A DNA stretch of 64,000 nt, taken from assembly GCF_945859705.1 (NCBI RefSeq), contig NW_026605117.1, positions 40,001 to 104,000 on the forward strand, read 5' to 3'. The stretch comes from Episyrphus balteatus. Its lineage: Eukaryota > Arthropoda > Insecta > Diptera > Syrphidae. A program made the position numbers and the translations under genes. Positions within the stretch are counted from its first letter, which is position 1. The number at the start of each line of letters is the position of its first letter. Of this stretch, positions 39,191 to 52,000 are shown piece after piece. The notes below the pieces were generated by a model. It had not been told where the DNA came from. It saw only the letters and a program-made list of their open reading frames with translations, and did not search any database.

Positions 39191-41080
39191 GGAAAGCTTT
39201 CATCTTCAGCTTTAATTAAATGCCCTAATCATATCTCTCAGTTGCTTAGAAAAAAGAATAAAAATTTTTTAATCAATCAGCTAGAGAACAAAAAAAAAGC
39301 TTTAATTTCAGATTTTTTTTTCAATTTTTTTTTGTATGACAACCTATAATAAATTGTATATCGTTGGAAAGCTTTCATCTTCAGCTTTAATTAAATGCCC
39401 TAATCATATCTCTCAGTTGATTAGAAAAAAGAATACAAATTTTTTAATCAATCAGCTGGAGAACAAAAAAAAAAGCTTTAATTTCAGATATTTTTTTCAA
39501 TTTTTTTTTTGTATGACAACCTAGTATAATAAATTGTATATCGTTGGAAAGCTTACATCTTCAGCTTTAATTAGATGCCCTAATCATATCTCTCAGTTGC
39601 TTAGAAAAAAGAATAAAAATTTTTTAATCAATCAGCTGCAGAACAAAAAAAAAAGCTTTAATTTCAGATATTTTTTTCAATTTTTTTTTGTATGACAACC
39701 TATAATAAATTGTATATCGTTGGAAAGCTTTCATAATCAGCTTTAATTAAATGCCCTAATCATATCTCTCAGTTGCTTAGAAAAAAGAATAAAAATTTTT
39801 TAATCAATCAGCTGGAGAACAAAAAACAAAGCTTTAATTTCAGATATTTTTTCAATTTTTTTTTTGTATGACAACCTATAATAAATTGTATATCGTTGGA
39901 AAGCTTACATCTTCAGCATTAATTATATGCCCTAATCATATCTCTCAGTTGCTTTGAAAAAAGAATAAAAATTTTTTAATCAATCAGCTGGAGAACAAAA
40001 AAAAAAGCTTTAATTTCTGATATTTCTTTCAATTTTTTTTTGTATGACAACCTATAATAAATTGTATATCGTTGGAAAGCTTTCATCATCAGCTTTAATT
40101 AAATGCTTTAATCATATCTCTCAGTTGCTTAGAAAAAAGAATAAAAATTTTTTAATCAATCAGCTGGAGAACAAAAAAAAAAGCTTTAATTTCAGATATT
40201 TTTTTCAATTTTTTTTTGTATGACAACCTATAATAAATTGTATATCGTTGGAAAGCTTTCATCTTCAGCTTTAATTAAATGCCCTAATCATATCTCTCAG
40301 TTGCTTAGAAAAAAGAATAAAAATTTTTTAATCAATCAGCTGGAGAACAAAAAAAAAGCTTTAATTTCAGATATTTTTTCATTTTTTTTTTGTATGACAA
40401 CCTATAATAAATTGTATATCGTTGGAAAGCTTACATCTTCAGCTTTAATTAAATGCCCTAATCATATCTCTCAGTTGCTTAGAAAAAAGAATAAAAATTT
40501 TTTAATCAATCAGCTGGAGAACAAAAAAAAAAGCTTTAATTTCAGATATTTTTTTCAATTTTTTTTTTAGACAACCTATAATAAATTGTATATCGTTGGA
40601 AAGCTTTCATCTTCAGCTTTAATTAAATGCCCTAATCATATCTCTCAGTTGCTTAGAAAAAAGAATAAAAATTTTTTAATCAATCAGCTGCAGAACAAAA
40701 AAAAAAGCTTTAATTTCAGATATTTTTTTCAATTTTTTTTTGTATGACAACCTATAATAAATTGTATATCGTTGGAAAGCTTTCATCTTCAGCTTTAATT
40801 AAATGCCCTAATCATATCTCTCAGTTGCTTAGAAAAAAGAATAACATTTTTTTAATCAATCAGCTGGAGAACAAAAAAAAAGCTTTAATTTCAGATATTT
40901 TTTTCAATTTTTTTTTGTATGACAACCTATAATAAATTGTATATCGTTAGAAAGCTTTCATCTTCAGCTTTAATTAAATGCCCTAATCATATCTCTCAGT
41001 TGCTTAGAAAAAAGAATAAAATTTTTTTGATCAATCAGCTGGAGAACAAAAAAAAAAGCTTTAATTTCAGATATTTTTTT
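39191..41080 (+). repeat. Transitional segment rebuilt from the preceding block
   Basis: A third arrangement of the same markers occurs here: GTTGATTAG with AATACAAAT (39,417), TAGTATAATAAATTG (39,522), CATAATCAGC (39,733), AAAAACAAAGC with a short T6 (39,832), CAGCATTAATTATATG (39,915), TTTCTGATATTTC (40,015), and then TTTAGACAACC (40,568) and CGTTAGAAAG (40,947), as at 38.48-38.88 kb. A private TCAGATTTTTTTT is at 39,308. No gene or foreign sequence is present. Confidence 0.78.
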
Positions 41081-43960
41081 TAATTTTTTTTTGTATGACA
41101 ACCTATAATAAATTGTATATCGTTGGAAAGCTTACATCTTCAGCTTTAATTAAATGCCCTAATCATATCTCTCAGTTGCTTAGAAAAAAGAATAAAAATT
41201 TTTTAATCAATCAGCTGGAGAACAAAAAAAAAAGCTTTAATTTCAGATATTTTTTTCAATTTTTTTTTTAGACAACCTATAATAAATTGTATATCGTTGG
41301 AAAGCTTTCATCTTCAGCTTTAATTAAATGCCCTAATCATATCTCTCAGTTGCTTAGAAAAAAGAATAAAAATTTTTTAATCAATCAGCTGCAGAACAAA
41401 AAAAAAAGCTTTAATTTCAGATATTTTTTTCAATTTTTTTTTGTATGACAACCTATAATAAATTGTATATCGTTGGAAAGCTTTCATCATCAGCTTTAAT
41501 TAAATGCCCTAATCATATCTCTCAGTTGCTTAGAAAAAAGAATAAAAATTTTTTAATCAATCAGCTGGAGAACAAAAAACAAAGCTTTAATTTCAGATAT
41601 TTTTTCAATTTTTTTTTTGTATGACAACCTATAATAAATTGTATATCGTTGGAAAGCTTACATCTTCAGCTTTAATTAGATGCCCTAATCATATCTCTCA
41701 GTTGCTTTGAAAAAAGAATAAAAATTTTTTAATCAATCAGCTGGAGAACAAAAAAAAAAGCTTTAATTTCAGATATTTTTTTCAATTTTTTTTTGTATGA
41801 CAACCTATAATAAATTGTATATCGTTGGAAAGCTTTCATCTTCAGCTTTAATTAAATGCCCTAATCATATCTCTCAGTTGCTTAGAAAAAAGAATAAAAA
41901 TTTTTTAATCAATCAGCTGGAGAACAAAAAAAAAAGCTTTAATTTCAGATATTTTTTTCAATTTTTTTTTGTATGACAACCTATAATAAATTGTATATCG
42001 TTGGAAAGCTTACATATTCAGCTTTAATTAAATGCCCTTATTATATCTCTCAGATGCTTAGAAAAAAGAATAAAATTTTTTTAATCAATCAGCTGCAGAA
42101 CAAAAAAAAAAGCTTTAATTTCAGATATTTTTTTCAATTTTTTTTTGTATGACAATCTATAATAAATTGTATATCGTTGGAAAGCTTTCATCTTCAGCTT
42201 TAATTAAATGCCCTTATCATATCTCTCAGTTGCTTAGAAAAAAGAATAAAAATTTTTTAATCAATCAGCTGCAGAACAAAAAAAAAAGCTTTAATTTCAG
42301 ATATTTTTTTCAATTTTTTTTTTGTATGACAACCTATAATAAATTGTATATCGTTGGAAAGCTTTCATCTTCAGCTTTAATTAAATGCCCTAATCATATC
42401 TCTCAGTTGATTAGAAAAAAGAATAAAAATTTTTTAATCAATCAGCTGGAGAACAAAAAAAAAGCTTTAATTTCAGATATTTTTTTCAATTTTTTTTTGT
42501 ATGACAACCTATAATAAATTGTATATCGTTGGAAAGCTTTCATCTTTAGCTTTAATTATATGCCCTAATCATATCTCTCAGTTGCTTAGAAAAAAGAATA
42601 AAATTTTTTTAATCAATCAGCTGGAGAACAAAAAAAAAAGCTTTAATTTCAGATATTTTTTTCAATTTTTTTTTGTATGACAACCTATAATAAATTGTAT
42701 ATCGTTGGAAAGCTTTCACCTTCAGCTTTAATTAAATGCCCTAATCATATCTCTCAGTTGATTAGAAAAAAGAATAAAAATTTTTTAATCAATCAGCTGG
42801 AGAACAAAAAAAAAGCTTTAATTTCAGATATTTTTTTCAATTTTTTTTTGTATGACAACCTATAATAAATTGTATATCGTTGGAAAGCTTTCATCTTTAG
42901 CTTTAATTATATGCCCTAATCATATCTCTCAGTTGCTTAGAAAAAAGAATAAAATTTTTTTAATCAATCAGCTGGAGAACAAAAAACAAGCTTTAATTTC
43001 AGATATTTTTTTCAATTTTTTTTTGTGTGACAACCTATAATAAATTGTATATCGTTGGAAAGCTTACATCTTCAGCTTAAATAAGATGCCCTTATCATAT
43101 CTCTCAGTTGCTTAGAAAAAAGAATAAAATTTTTTTAATCAATCAGCTGCAGAACAATAAAAAAAGCTTTAATTTCAGATATTTTTTTCAATTTTTTTTT
43201 GTATGACAACCTATAATAAATTGTATATCGTTGGAAAGCTTACATCTTCAGCTTTAATAAGATGTCCTAATCATATCTCTCAGTTGCTTAGAAAAAAGAA
43301 TAAAAATTTTTTAATCAATCAGTGGAGAACAAAAAAAAAAGCTTTAATTTCAGATATTTTTTTCAATTTTTTTTTGTATGACAACCTATAATAAATTGTA
43401 TATCGTTGGAAAGCTTACATCTTCAGCTTTAATTAAATGCCCTAATCATATCTCTCAGTTGCTTAGAAAAAAGAATAAAAATTTTTTAATCAATCAGCTG
43501 GAGAACAAAAAAAAAGCTTTAATTTCAGATATTTTGTTCAATTTTTTTTTGTATGACAACCTATAATAAATTGTATATCGTTGGAAAGCTTTCATCTTCA
43601 GCTTTAATTAAATGTCCTAATCATATCTCTCAGTTGCTTACAAAAAAGAATAAAAATTTTTTAATCAATCAGCTGGAGAACAAAAAAAAAAGCTTTAATT
43701 TCAGATATTTTTTTCAATTTTTTTTTTTGTATGACAACCTATAATAAATTGTATATCGTTGGAAAGCTTACATCTTCAGCTTTAATTAGATGCCCTCATC
43801 ATATCTCTCAGTTGCTTAGAAAAAAGAATAAACATTTTTTAATCAATCAGCTGGAGAACAAAAAAAAAAGCTTTAATTTTAGATATTTTTTTCAATTTTT
43901 TTTTGTATGACAACCTATAATAAATTGTATATCGTTGGAAAGCTTTCATCTTCAGCTTTA

Positions 43961-43985
43961 ATTAAATGAATTAAATGCCCTAATC
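43961..43985 (+). repeat. 9-bp insertion private to copy 1 of the 8-kb unit
   Basis: The sequence reads TTAAATGAATTAAATGCC, where copy 2 (about 51,971) and the consensus have TTAAATGCC. It is a small tandem duplication. Together with one extra base later in copy 2 it accounts for the offset change from 8,009 to 8,001. Confidence 0.9.
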
Positions 43986-44309
43986 ATATCTCTCAGTTGC
44001 TTAGAAAAAAGAATAAAATTTTTTAATTAATCAGCTGCAGAACAAAAAAAAAAGCTTTAATTTCAGATATTTTTTCAATTTTTTTTTGTATGACAACCTA
44101 TAATAAATTGTATATCGTTGGAAAGCTTACATCTTCAGCTTTAATTAGATGCCCTAATCATATCTCTCAGTTGCTTTGAAAAAAGAATAAAAATTTTTTA
44201 ATCAATCAGCTGGAGAACAAAAAAAATAGCTTTAATTTCAGATATTTTTTTCAATTTTTTTTTTGTATGACAACTTATAATAAATTGTATATCGTTGGAA
44301 AGCTTTCAT

Positions 44310-44449
44310 CTTCAGCTTTAATTAAATGCCCTTATCATATCTCTCAGTTGCTTAGAAAAAAGAATAAAATTTGTTTAATCTTCAGCTTTAATTAAATGCC
44401 CTAATCATATCTCTCAGTTGCTTAGAAAAAAGAATAAAATTTTTTTAAT
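44310..44449 (+). repeat. 70-bp partial monomer duplication (first of 12 in the window)
   Basis: The stretch CTTCAGCTTT to TTTGTTTAAT (70 bp) is followed directly by a second CTTCAGCTTT, so one monomer carries its core twice and is 70 bp longer. Second copies start at 44,380, 44,801, 45,673, 47,493, 48,795, 52,380, 52,802, 53,674, 55,493, 56,793, 61,140 and 62,444. The junction joins TTTAATC(AATCAG) to (TC)ATCTTCAG across a shared ATC. All 12 carry TTTGTTTAAT instead of TTTTTTTAAT before the junction. The same T-to-G change occurs without the duplication at about 45,909, 53,910 and 58,853, so the base change may be older. Confidence 0.93.
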
Positions 44450-45179
44450 CAATCAGCTGCAGAACAAAAAAAAAAGCTTTAATTTCAGATATTTTTTTCA
44501 ATTTTTTTTTGTATAACAACCTATAATAAATTGTATATCGTTGGAAAGCTTACATCTTCAGCTTTAATTAGATGCCCTAATCATATCTCTCAGTTTTTTA
44601 GAAAAAAGAATAAAATTTTTTAATCAATCAGCTGGAGAACAAAAACAAAGCTTTAATTTCAGATATTTTTTTCAATTTTTTTTTGTATGACAACCTATAA
44701 TAAATTGTATATCGTTGGAAAGCTTTCATCTTCAGCTTTAATTAAATGCCCTAATCATATCTCTCAGTTGCTTAGAAAAAAGAATAAAAATTTGTTTAAT
44801 CTTCAGCTTTAATTAAATGCCCTAATCATATCTCTCAGTTGCTTAGAAAAAAGAATAAAATTTTTTTAATCAATCAGCTGCAGAACAAAAAAAAAAGCTT
44901 TAATTTCAGATATTTTTTTCAATTTTTTTTTGTATGACAACCTATAATAAATTGTATATCGTTGGAAAGCTTACATCTTCTGCTTTAATTAGATGCCCTA
45001 ATCATATCTCTCAGTTTTTTAGAAAAAAGAATAAAAATTTTTTAATCAATCAGCTGGAGAACAAAAACAAAGCTTTAATTTCAGATATTTTTTTCAATTT
45101 TTTTTTGTATGACAACCTATAATAAATTGTACATCGTTGGAAAGCTTACATCTTCAGCTTAAATAAGATGCCCTAATCA

Positions 45180-45480
45180 TATCTCTCAGTTGCTTAGAAA
45201 AAAGAATAAAATGTTTTTAATCAATCAGCTGGAGAACAAAAATATTTTTTTTTCAATTTTTTTTTGTATGACAACCTATGATAAATTGTATATCGTTGGA
45301 AAGCTTTCATCTTCAGCTTTAATTAAATGCCCTAATCATATCTCTCAGTTGCTTAGAAAAAAGAATAAAAATTTTTTAATCAATCAGCTGGAGAACAAAA
45401 CAATTGTATATCGTTGGAAAGCTTACATCTTCAGCTTTAATTCGATGCCCTAATCATATCTCTCAGTTGCTTTGAAAAAA
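45180..45480 (+). repeat. Two deletion monomers (about 17 bp and 58 bp lost)
   Basis: Near 45,240, GGAGAACAAAAATATTTT shows loss of about 17 bp spanning the end of the A-tract and GCTTTAATTTCAG. Near 45,397, GAGAACAAAACAATTGTATA joins the A-tract directly to the next monomer's AATTGTATA, removing about 58 bp including the T-tracts and the GTATGACAACC junction. Both end points lie in A/T tracts. The same pair is present in copy 2 of the 8-kb unit at about 53,181-53,480. Confidence 0.9.
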
Positions 45481-48400
45481 GAATAAAAATTTTTTAATCA
45501 ATCAGCTGGAGAACAAAAAAAAAGCTTTAATTTCAGATATTTTTTCAATTTTTTTTTGTATGACAACCTATAATAAATTGTATATCGTTGGAAAGCTTTC
45601 ATCTTCAGCTTTAATTAAATGCCCTAATCATATCTCTCAGTTGCTTAGAAAAAAGAATAAAATTTGTTTAATCTTCAGCTTTAATTAAATGCCCTAATCA
45701 TATCTCTCAGTTGCTTAGAAAAAAGAATAAAATTTTTTTAATCAATCAGCTGGAGAACAAAAAAAAAAGCTTTAATTTCAGATATTTTTTTCAATTTTTT
45801 TTTGTATGACAACCTATGATAAATTGTATATCGTTGGAAAGCTTACATCTTCAGCTTTAATTCGATGCCCTAATCATATCTCTCAGTTGCTTAGAAAAAA
45901 GAATAAAATTTGTTTAATCAATCAGCTGCAGAACAAAAAAAAAAGCTTTAATTTCAGATATTTTTTTCAATTTTTTTTTGTATGACAACCTATAATAAAT
46001 TGTATATCGTTGGAAAGCTTACATCTTCTGCTTTAATAAGATGCCCTAATCATATCTCTCAGTTTTTTAGAAAAAAGAATAAAAATTTTTTAATCAATCA
46101 GTGGACAACAAAAAAAAGCTTTAATTTCAGATATTTTTTTCAATTTTTTTTTGTATGACAACCTATAATAAATTGTATATCGTTGGAAAGCTTTCATCTT
46201 CAGCTTTAATTAAATGCCCTAATCATATCTCTCAGTTGCTTAGAAAAAAGAATAAAAATTTTTTAATCAATCAGCTGGAGAACAAAAAAAAAGCTTTAAT
46301 TTCAGATATTTTTTTCAATTTTTTTTTGTATGACAACCTATAATAAATTGTATATCGTTGGAAAGCTTACATCTTCAGCTTTAATTAGATGCCCTAATCA
46401 TATCTCTCAGTTGCTTAGAAAAAGGAATAAAAATTTTTTAATCAATCAGCTGGAGAACAAAAAAAAGCTTTAATTTCAGATATTTTTTTCAATTTTTTTT
46501 TGTATGACAACCTATAATAAATTGTATATCGTTGGAAAGCTTACATCTTCAGCTTTAATTAGATGCCCTAATCATATCTCTCAGTTGCTTAGAAAAAAGA
46601 ATAAAAATTTTTTAATCAATCAGCTCCAGAAAAAAAAAAAGCTTTAATTTCAGATATTTTTTTCAATTTTTTTTTGTATGACAACCTATAATAAATTGTA
46701 CATCGTTGGAAAGCTTACATCTTCAGTTTAAATAAGATGCCCTAATCATATCTCTCAGTTGCTTAGAAAAAAGAATAAAATTTTTTTAATCAATCAGCTG
46801 GAGAACAAAAAAAAAAGCTTTAATTTCAGATATTTTTTTCAATTTTTTTTTGTATGACAACCTATGATAAATTGTATATCAATGGAAAGCTTACATCTTC
46901 AGCTTTAATTAAATGCCCTAATCATATCTCTCAGTTGCTTTGAAAAAAGAATAAAAATTTTTTAATCAATCAGCTGGAGAACAAAAAAAAAAGCTTTAAT
47001 TTCAGATATTTTTTCAATTTTTTTTTGTATGACAACCTATAATAAATTGTATATCGTTGGAAAGCTTTCATCTTCAGCTTTAATTAGATGCCCTAATCAT
47101 ATCTCTCAGTTGCTTTGAAAAAAGAATAAAAATTTTTTAATCAATCAGCTGGAGAACAAAAAAAAAGCTTTAATTTCAGATATTTTTTTCAATTTTTTTT
47201 TGTATGACAACCTATAATAAATTGTATATCGTTGGAAAGCTTTCATCATCAGCTTTAATTAAATGCCCTAATCATATCTCTCAGTTGCTTAGAAAAAAGA
47301 ATAAACATTTTTTAATCAATCAGCTGGAGAACAAAAAAAAAAGCTTTAATTTCAGATATTTTTTTCAATTTTTTTTTGTATGACAACCTATAATAAATTG
47401 TATATCGTTGGAAAGCTTTCATCTTCAGCTTTAATTAAATGCCCTAATCATATCTCTCAGTTGCTTAGAAAAAAGAATAAAATTTGTTTAATCTTCAGCT
47501 TTAATTAAATGCCCTAATCATATCTCTCAGTTGCTTAGAAAAAAGAATAAAATTTTTTTAATCAATCAGCTGGAGAACAAAAAAAAAAGCTTTAATTTCA
47601 GATATTTTTTTCAATTTTTTTTTGTATGACAACCTATGATAAATTGTATATCGTTGGAAAGCTTACATCTTCAGCTTTAATTCGATGCCCTAATCATATC
47701 TCGCAGTTGCTTAGAAAAAAGAATAAAATTTTTTTAATCAATCAGCTGCAGAACAAAAAAAAAAGCTTTAATTTCAGATATTTTTTTCAATTTTTTTTTT
47801 GTATGACAACCTATAATAAATTGTATATCGTTGGAAAGCTTACATCTTCAGCTTTAATTAGATGCCCTAATCATATCTCTCAGTTGCTTAGAAAAAAGAA
47901 TAAAAATTTTTTAATCAATCAGCTGGAGAACAAAAAAAAAGCTTTAATTTCAGATATTTTTTTCAATTTTTTTTTTGTATGACAACCTATAATAAATTGT
48001 ATATCGTTGGAAAGCTTACATCTTCTGCTTTAATTAGATGCCCTAATCATATCTCTCAGTTGCTTAGAAAAAAGAATAAAAATTTTTTAATCAATCAGCT
48101 GGAGAACAAAAAAAAAAAGCTTTAATTTCAGATATTTTTTTCAATTTTTTTTTGTGTGACAACCTATAATAAATTGTATATCGTTGGAAAGCTTACATCT
48201 TCAGCTTTAATTAGATGCCCTAATCATATCTCTCAGTTGCTTAGAAAAAAGAATAAAAATTTTTTAATCAATCAGCTGGAGAACAAAAAAAAAGCTTTAA
48301 TTTCAGATATTTTTTTCAATTTTTTTTTGTATGACAACCTGTAATAAATTGTATATCGTTGGAAAGCTTTCATCTTCAGCTTTAATTAAATGCCCTAATC

Positions 48401-49090
48401 ATATCTCTCAGTTGCTTAGAAAAAAGAATAAAATTTTTTAATGAATCAGCTGCAGAACAAAAAAAAAAGCTTTAATTTCAGATATTTTTTCAATTTTTTT
48501 TTGTATGACAACCTATAATAAATTGTATATAGTTGGAAAGCTTACATCTTCAGCTTTAATTAGATGCCCTAATCATATCTCTCAGTTGCTTAGAAAAAAG
48601 AATAAACATTTTTTAATCAATCAGCTGGAGAACAAAAAAAAAAGCTTTAATTTCAGATATTTTTTTCAATTTTTTTTCTGTATGACAACCTATAATAAAT
48701 TGTATATCGTTGGAAAGCTTTCATCTTCAGCTTTAATTAAATGCCCTAATCATATCTCTCAGTTGCTTAGAAAAAAGAATAAAATTTGTTTAATCTTCAG
48801 CTTTAATTAAATGCCCTAATCATATCTCTCAGTTGCTTAGAAAAAAGAATAAAATTTTTTTAATCAATCAGCTGGAGAACAAAAAAAAAAGCTTTAATTT
48901 CAGATATTTTTTTCAATTTTTTTTTGTATGACAACCTATAATAAATTGTATATCGTTGGAAAGCTTACATCTTCAGCTTAAATTAGATGCCCTAATCATA
49001 TCTCTCAGTTGCTTAGAAAAAAGAATAAAATTTTTTTAATCAATCAGCTGGAGAACAAAAAAAAAAGCTTTAATTTCAGATATTTTTTTC

Positions 49091-52000
49091 AATTTTTTTT
49101 TGTATGACAACCTATAATAAATTGTATATCGTTGGAAAGCTTACATCTTCAGCTTTAATTAAATGCCCTAATCATATCTCTCAGTTGCTTAGAAAAAAGA
49201 ATAAAAATTTTTTAATCAATCAGCTGGAGAACAAAAAAAAAAGCTTTAATTTCAGATATTTTTTTCAATTTTTTTTTTAGACAACCTATAATAAATTGTA
49301 TATCGTTGGAAAGCTTTCATCTTCAGCTTTAATTAAATGCCCTAATCATATCTCTCAGTTGCTTAGAAAAAAGAATAAAAATTTTTTAATCAATCAGCTG
49401 CAGAACAAAAAAAAAAGCTTTAATTTCAGATATTTTTTTCAATTTTTTTTTGTATGACAACCTATAATAAATTGTATATCGTTGGAAAGCTTTCATCATC
49501 AGCTTTAATTAAATGCCCTAATCATATCTCTCAGTTGCTTAGAAAAAAGAATAAAAATTTTTTAATCAATCAGCTGGAGAACAAAAAACAAAGCTTTAAT
49601 TTCAGATATTTTTTCAATTTTTTTTTTGTATGACAACCTATAATAAATTGTATATCGTTGGAAAGCTTACATCTTCAGCTTTAATTAGATGCCCTAATCA
49701 TATCTCTCAGTTGCTTTGAAAAAAGAATAAAAATTTTTTAATCAATCAGCTGGAGAACAAAAAAAAAAGCTTTAATTTCAGATATTTTTTTCAATTTTTT
49801 TTTGTATGACAACCTATAATAAATTGTATATCGTTGGAAAGCTTTCATCTTCAGCTTTAATTAAATGCCCTAATCATATCTCTCAGTTGCTTAGAAAAAA
49901 GAATAAAAATTTTTTAATCAATCAGCTGGAGAACAAAAAAAAAAGCTTTAATTTCAGATATTTTTTTCAATTTTTTTTTGTATGACAACCTATAATAAAT
50001 TGTATATCGTTGGAAAGCTTACATATTCAGCTTTAATTAAATGCCCTTATTATATCTCTCAGATGCTTAGAAAAAAGAATAAAATTTTTTTAATCAATCA
50101 GCTGCAGAACAAAAAAAAAAGCTTTAATTTCAGATATTTTTTTCAATTTTTTTTTGTATGACAATCTATAATAAATTGTATATCGTTGGAAAGCTTTCAT
50201 CTTCAGCTTTAATTAAATGCCCTTATCATATCTCTCAGTTGCTTAGAAAAAAGAATAAAAATTTTTTAATCAATCAGCTGCAGAACAAAAAAAAAAGCTT
50301 TAATTTCAGATATTTTTTTCAATTTTTTTTTTGTATGACAACCTATAATAAATTGTATATCGTTGGAAAGCTTTCATCTTCAGCTTTAATTAAATGCCCT
50401 AATCATATCTCTCAGTTGATTAGAAAAAAGAATAAAAATTTTTTAATCAATCAGCTGGAGAACAAAAAAAAAGCTTTAATTTCAGATATTTTTTTCAATT
50501 TTTTTTTGTATGACAACCTATAATAAATTGTATATCGTTGGAAAGCTTTCATCTTTAGCTTTAATTATATGCCCTAATCATATCTCTCAGTTGCTTAGAA
50601 AAAAGAATAAAATTTTTTTAATCAATCAGCTGGAGAACAAAAAAAAAAGCTTTAATTTCAGATATTTTTTTCAATTTTTTTTTGTATGACAACCTATAAT
50701 AAATTGTATATCGTTGGAAAGCTTTCACCTTCAGCTTTAATTAAATGCCCTAATCATATCTCTCAGTTGATTAGAAAAAAGAATAAAAATTTTTTAATCA
50801 ATCAGCTGGAGAACAAAAAAAAAGCTTTAATTTCAGATATTTTTTTCAATTTTTTTTTGTATGACAACCTATAATAAATTGTATATCGTTGGAAAGCTTT
50901 CATCTTAAGCTTTAATTATATGCCCTAATCATATCTCTCAGTTGCTTAGAAAAAAGAATAAAATTTTTTTAATCAATCAGCTGGAGAACAAAAAACAAGC
51001 TTTAATTTCAGATATTTTTTTCAATTTTTTTTTGTGTGACAACCTATAATAAATTGTATATCGTTGGAAAGCTTACATCTTCAGCTTAAATAAGATGCCC
51101 TTATCATATCTCTCAGTTGCTTAGAAAAAAGAATAAAATTTTTTTAATCAATCAGCTGCAGAACAATAAAAAAAGCTTTAATTTCAGATATTTTTTTCAA
51201 TTTTTTTTTGTATGACAACCTATAATAAATTGTATATCGTTGGAAAGCTTACATCTTCAGCTTTAATAAGATGTCCTAATCATATCTCTCAGTTGCTTAG
51301 AAAAAAGAATAAAAATTTTTTAATCAATCAGTGGAGAACAAAAAAAAAAGCTTTAATTTCAGATATTTTTTTCAATTTTTTTTTGTATGACAACCTATAA
51401 TAAATTGTATATCGTTGGAAAGCTTACATCTTCAGCTTTAATTAAATGCCCTAATCATATCTCTCAGTTGCTTAGAAAAAAGAATAAAAATTTTTTAATC
51501 AATCAGCTGGAGAACAAAAAAAAAGCTTTAATTTCAGATATTTTGTTCAATTTTTTTTTGTATGACAACCTATAATAAATTGTATATCGTTGGAAAGCTT
51601 TCATCTTCAGCTTTAATTAAATGTCCTAATCATATCTCTCAGTTGCTTACAAAAAAGAATAAAAATTTTTTAATCAATCAGCTGGAGAACAAAAAAAAAA
51701 GCTTTAATTTCAGATATTTTTTTCAATTTTTTTTTTTGTATGACAACCTATAATAAATTGTATATCGTTGGAAAGCTTACATCTTCAGCTTTAATTAGAT
51801 GCCCTCATCATATCTCTCAGTTGCTTAGAAAAAAGAATAAACATTTTTTAATCAATCAGCTGGAGAACAAAAAAAAAAGCTTTAATTTTAGATATTTTTT
51901 TCAATTTTTTTTTGTATGACAACCTATAATAAATTGTATATCGTTGGAAAGCTTTCATCTTCAGCTTTAATTAAATGCCCTAATCATATCTCTCAGTTGC

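Larger units (their letters stand above)
41081..49090 (+). repeat. 8.0-kb tandem unit (~46 monomers), copy 1
   Basis: Position p matches p+8,009 at the left, p+8,001 in the middle and p+7,998 at the right. Shared rare markers in order: TTTAGACAACC (41,268), TATTATATCTCTCAGATGC (42,039), GACAATCTATAAT (42,151), CATCTTTAGC (42,541), CAGCTTAAATAAGATG (43,073), CAGTGGAGAAC (43,320), ATTTTGTTCAA (43,532), AAAAATAGC (44,223), GTATAACAAC (44,511), AATTGTACATCG (45,126) and CAGTGGACAAC (46,099). Five 70-bp partial duplications and two deletion monomers lie inside. A 9-bp insertion near 43,970 is private to this copy. Confidence 0.93.
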
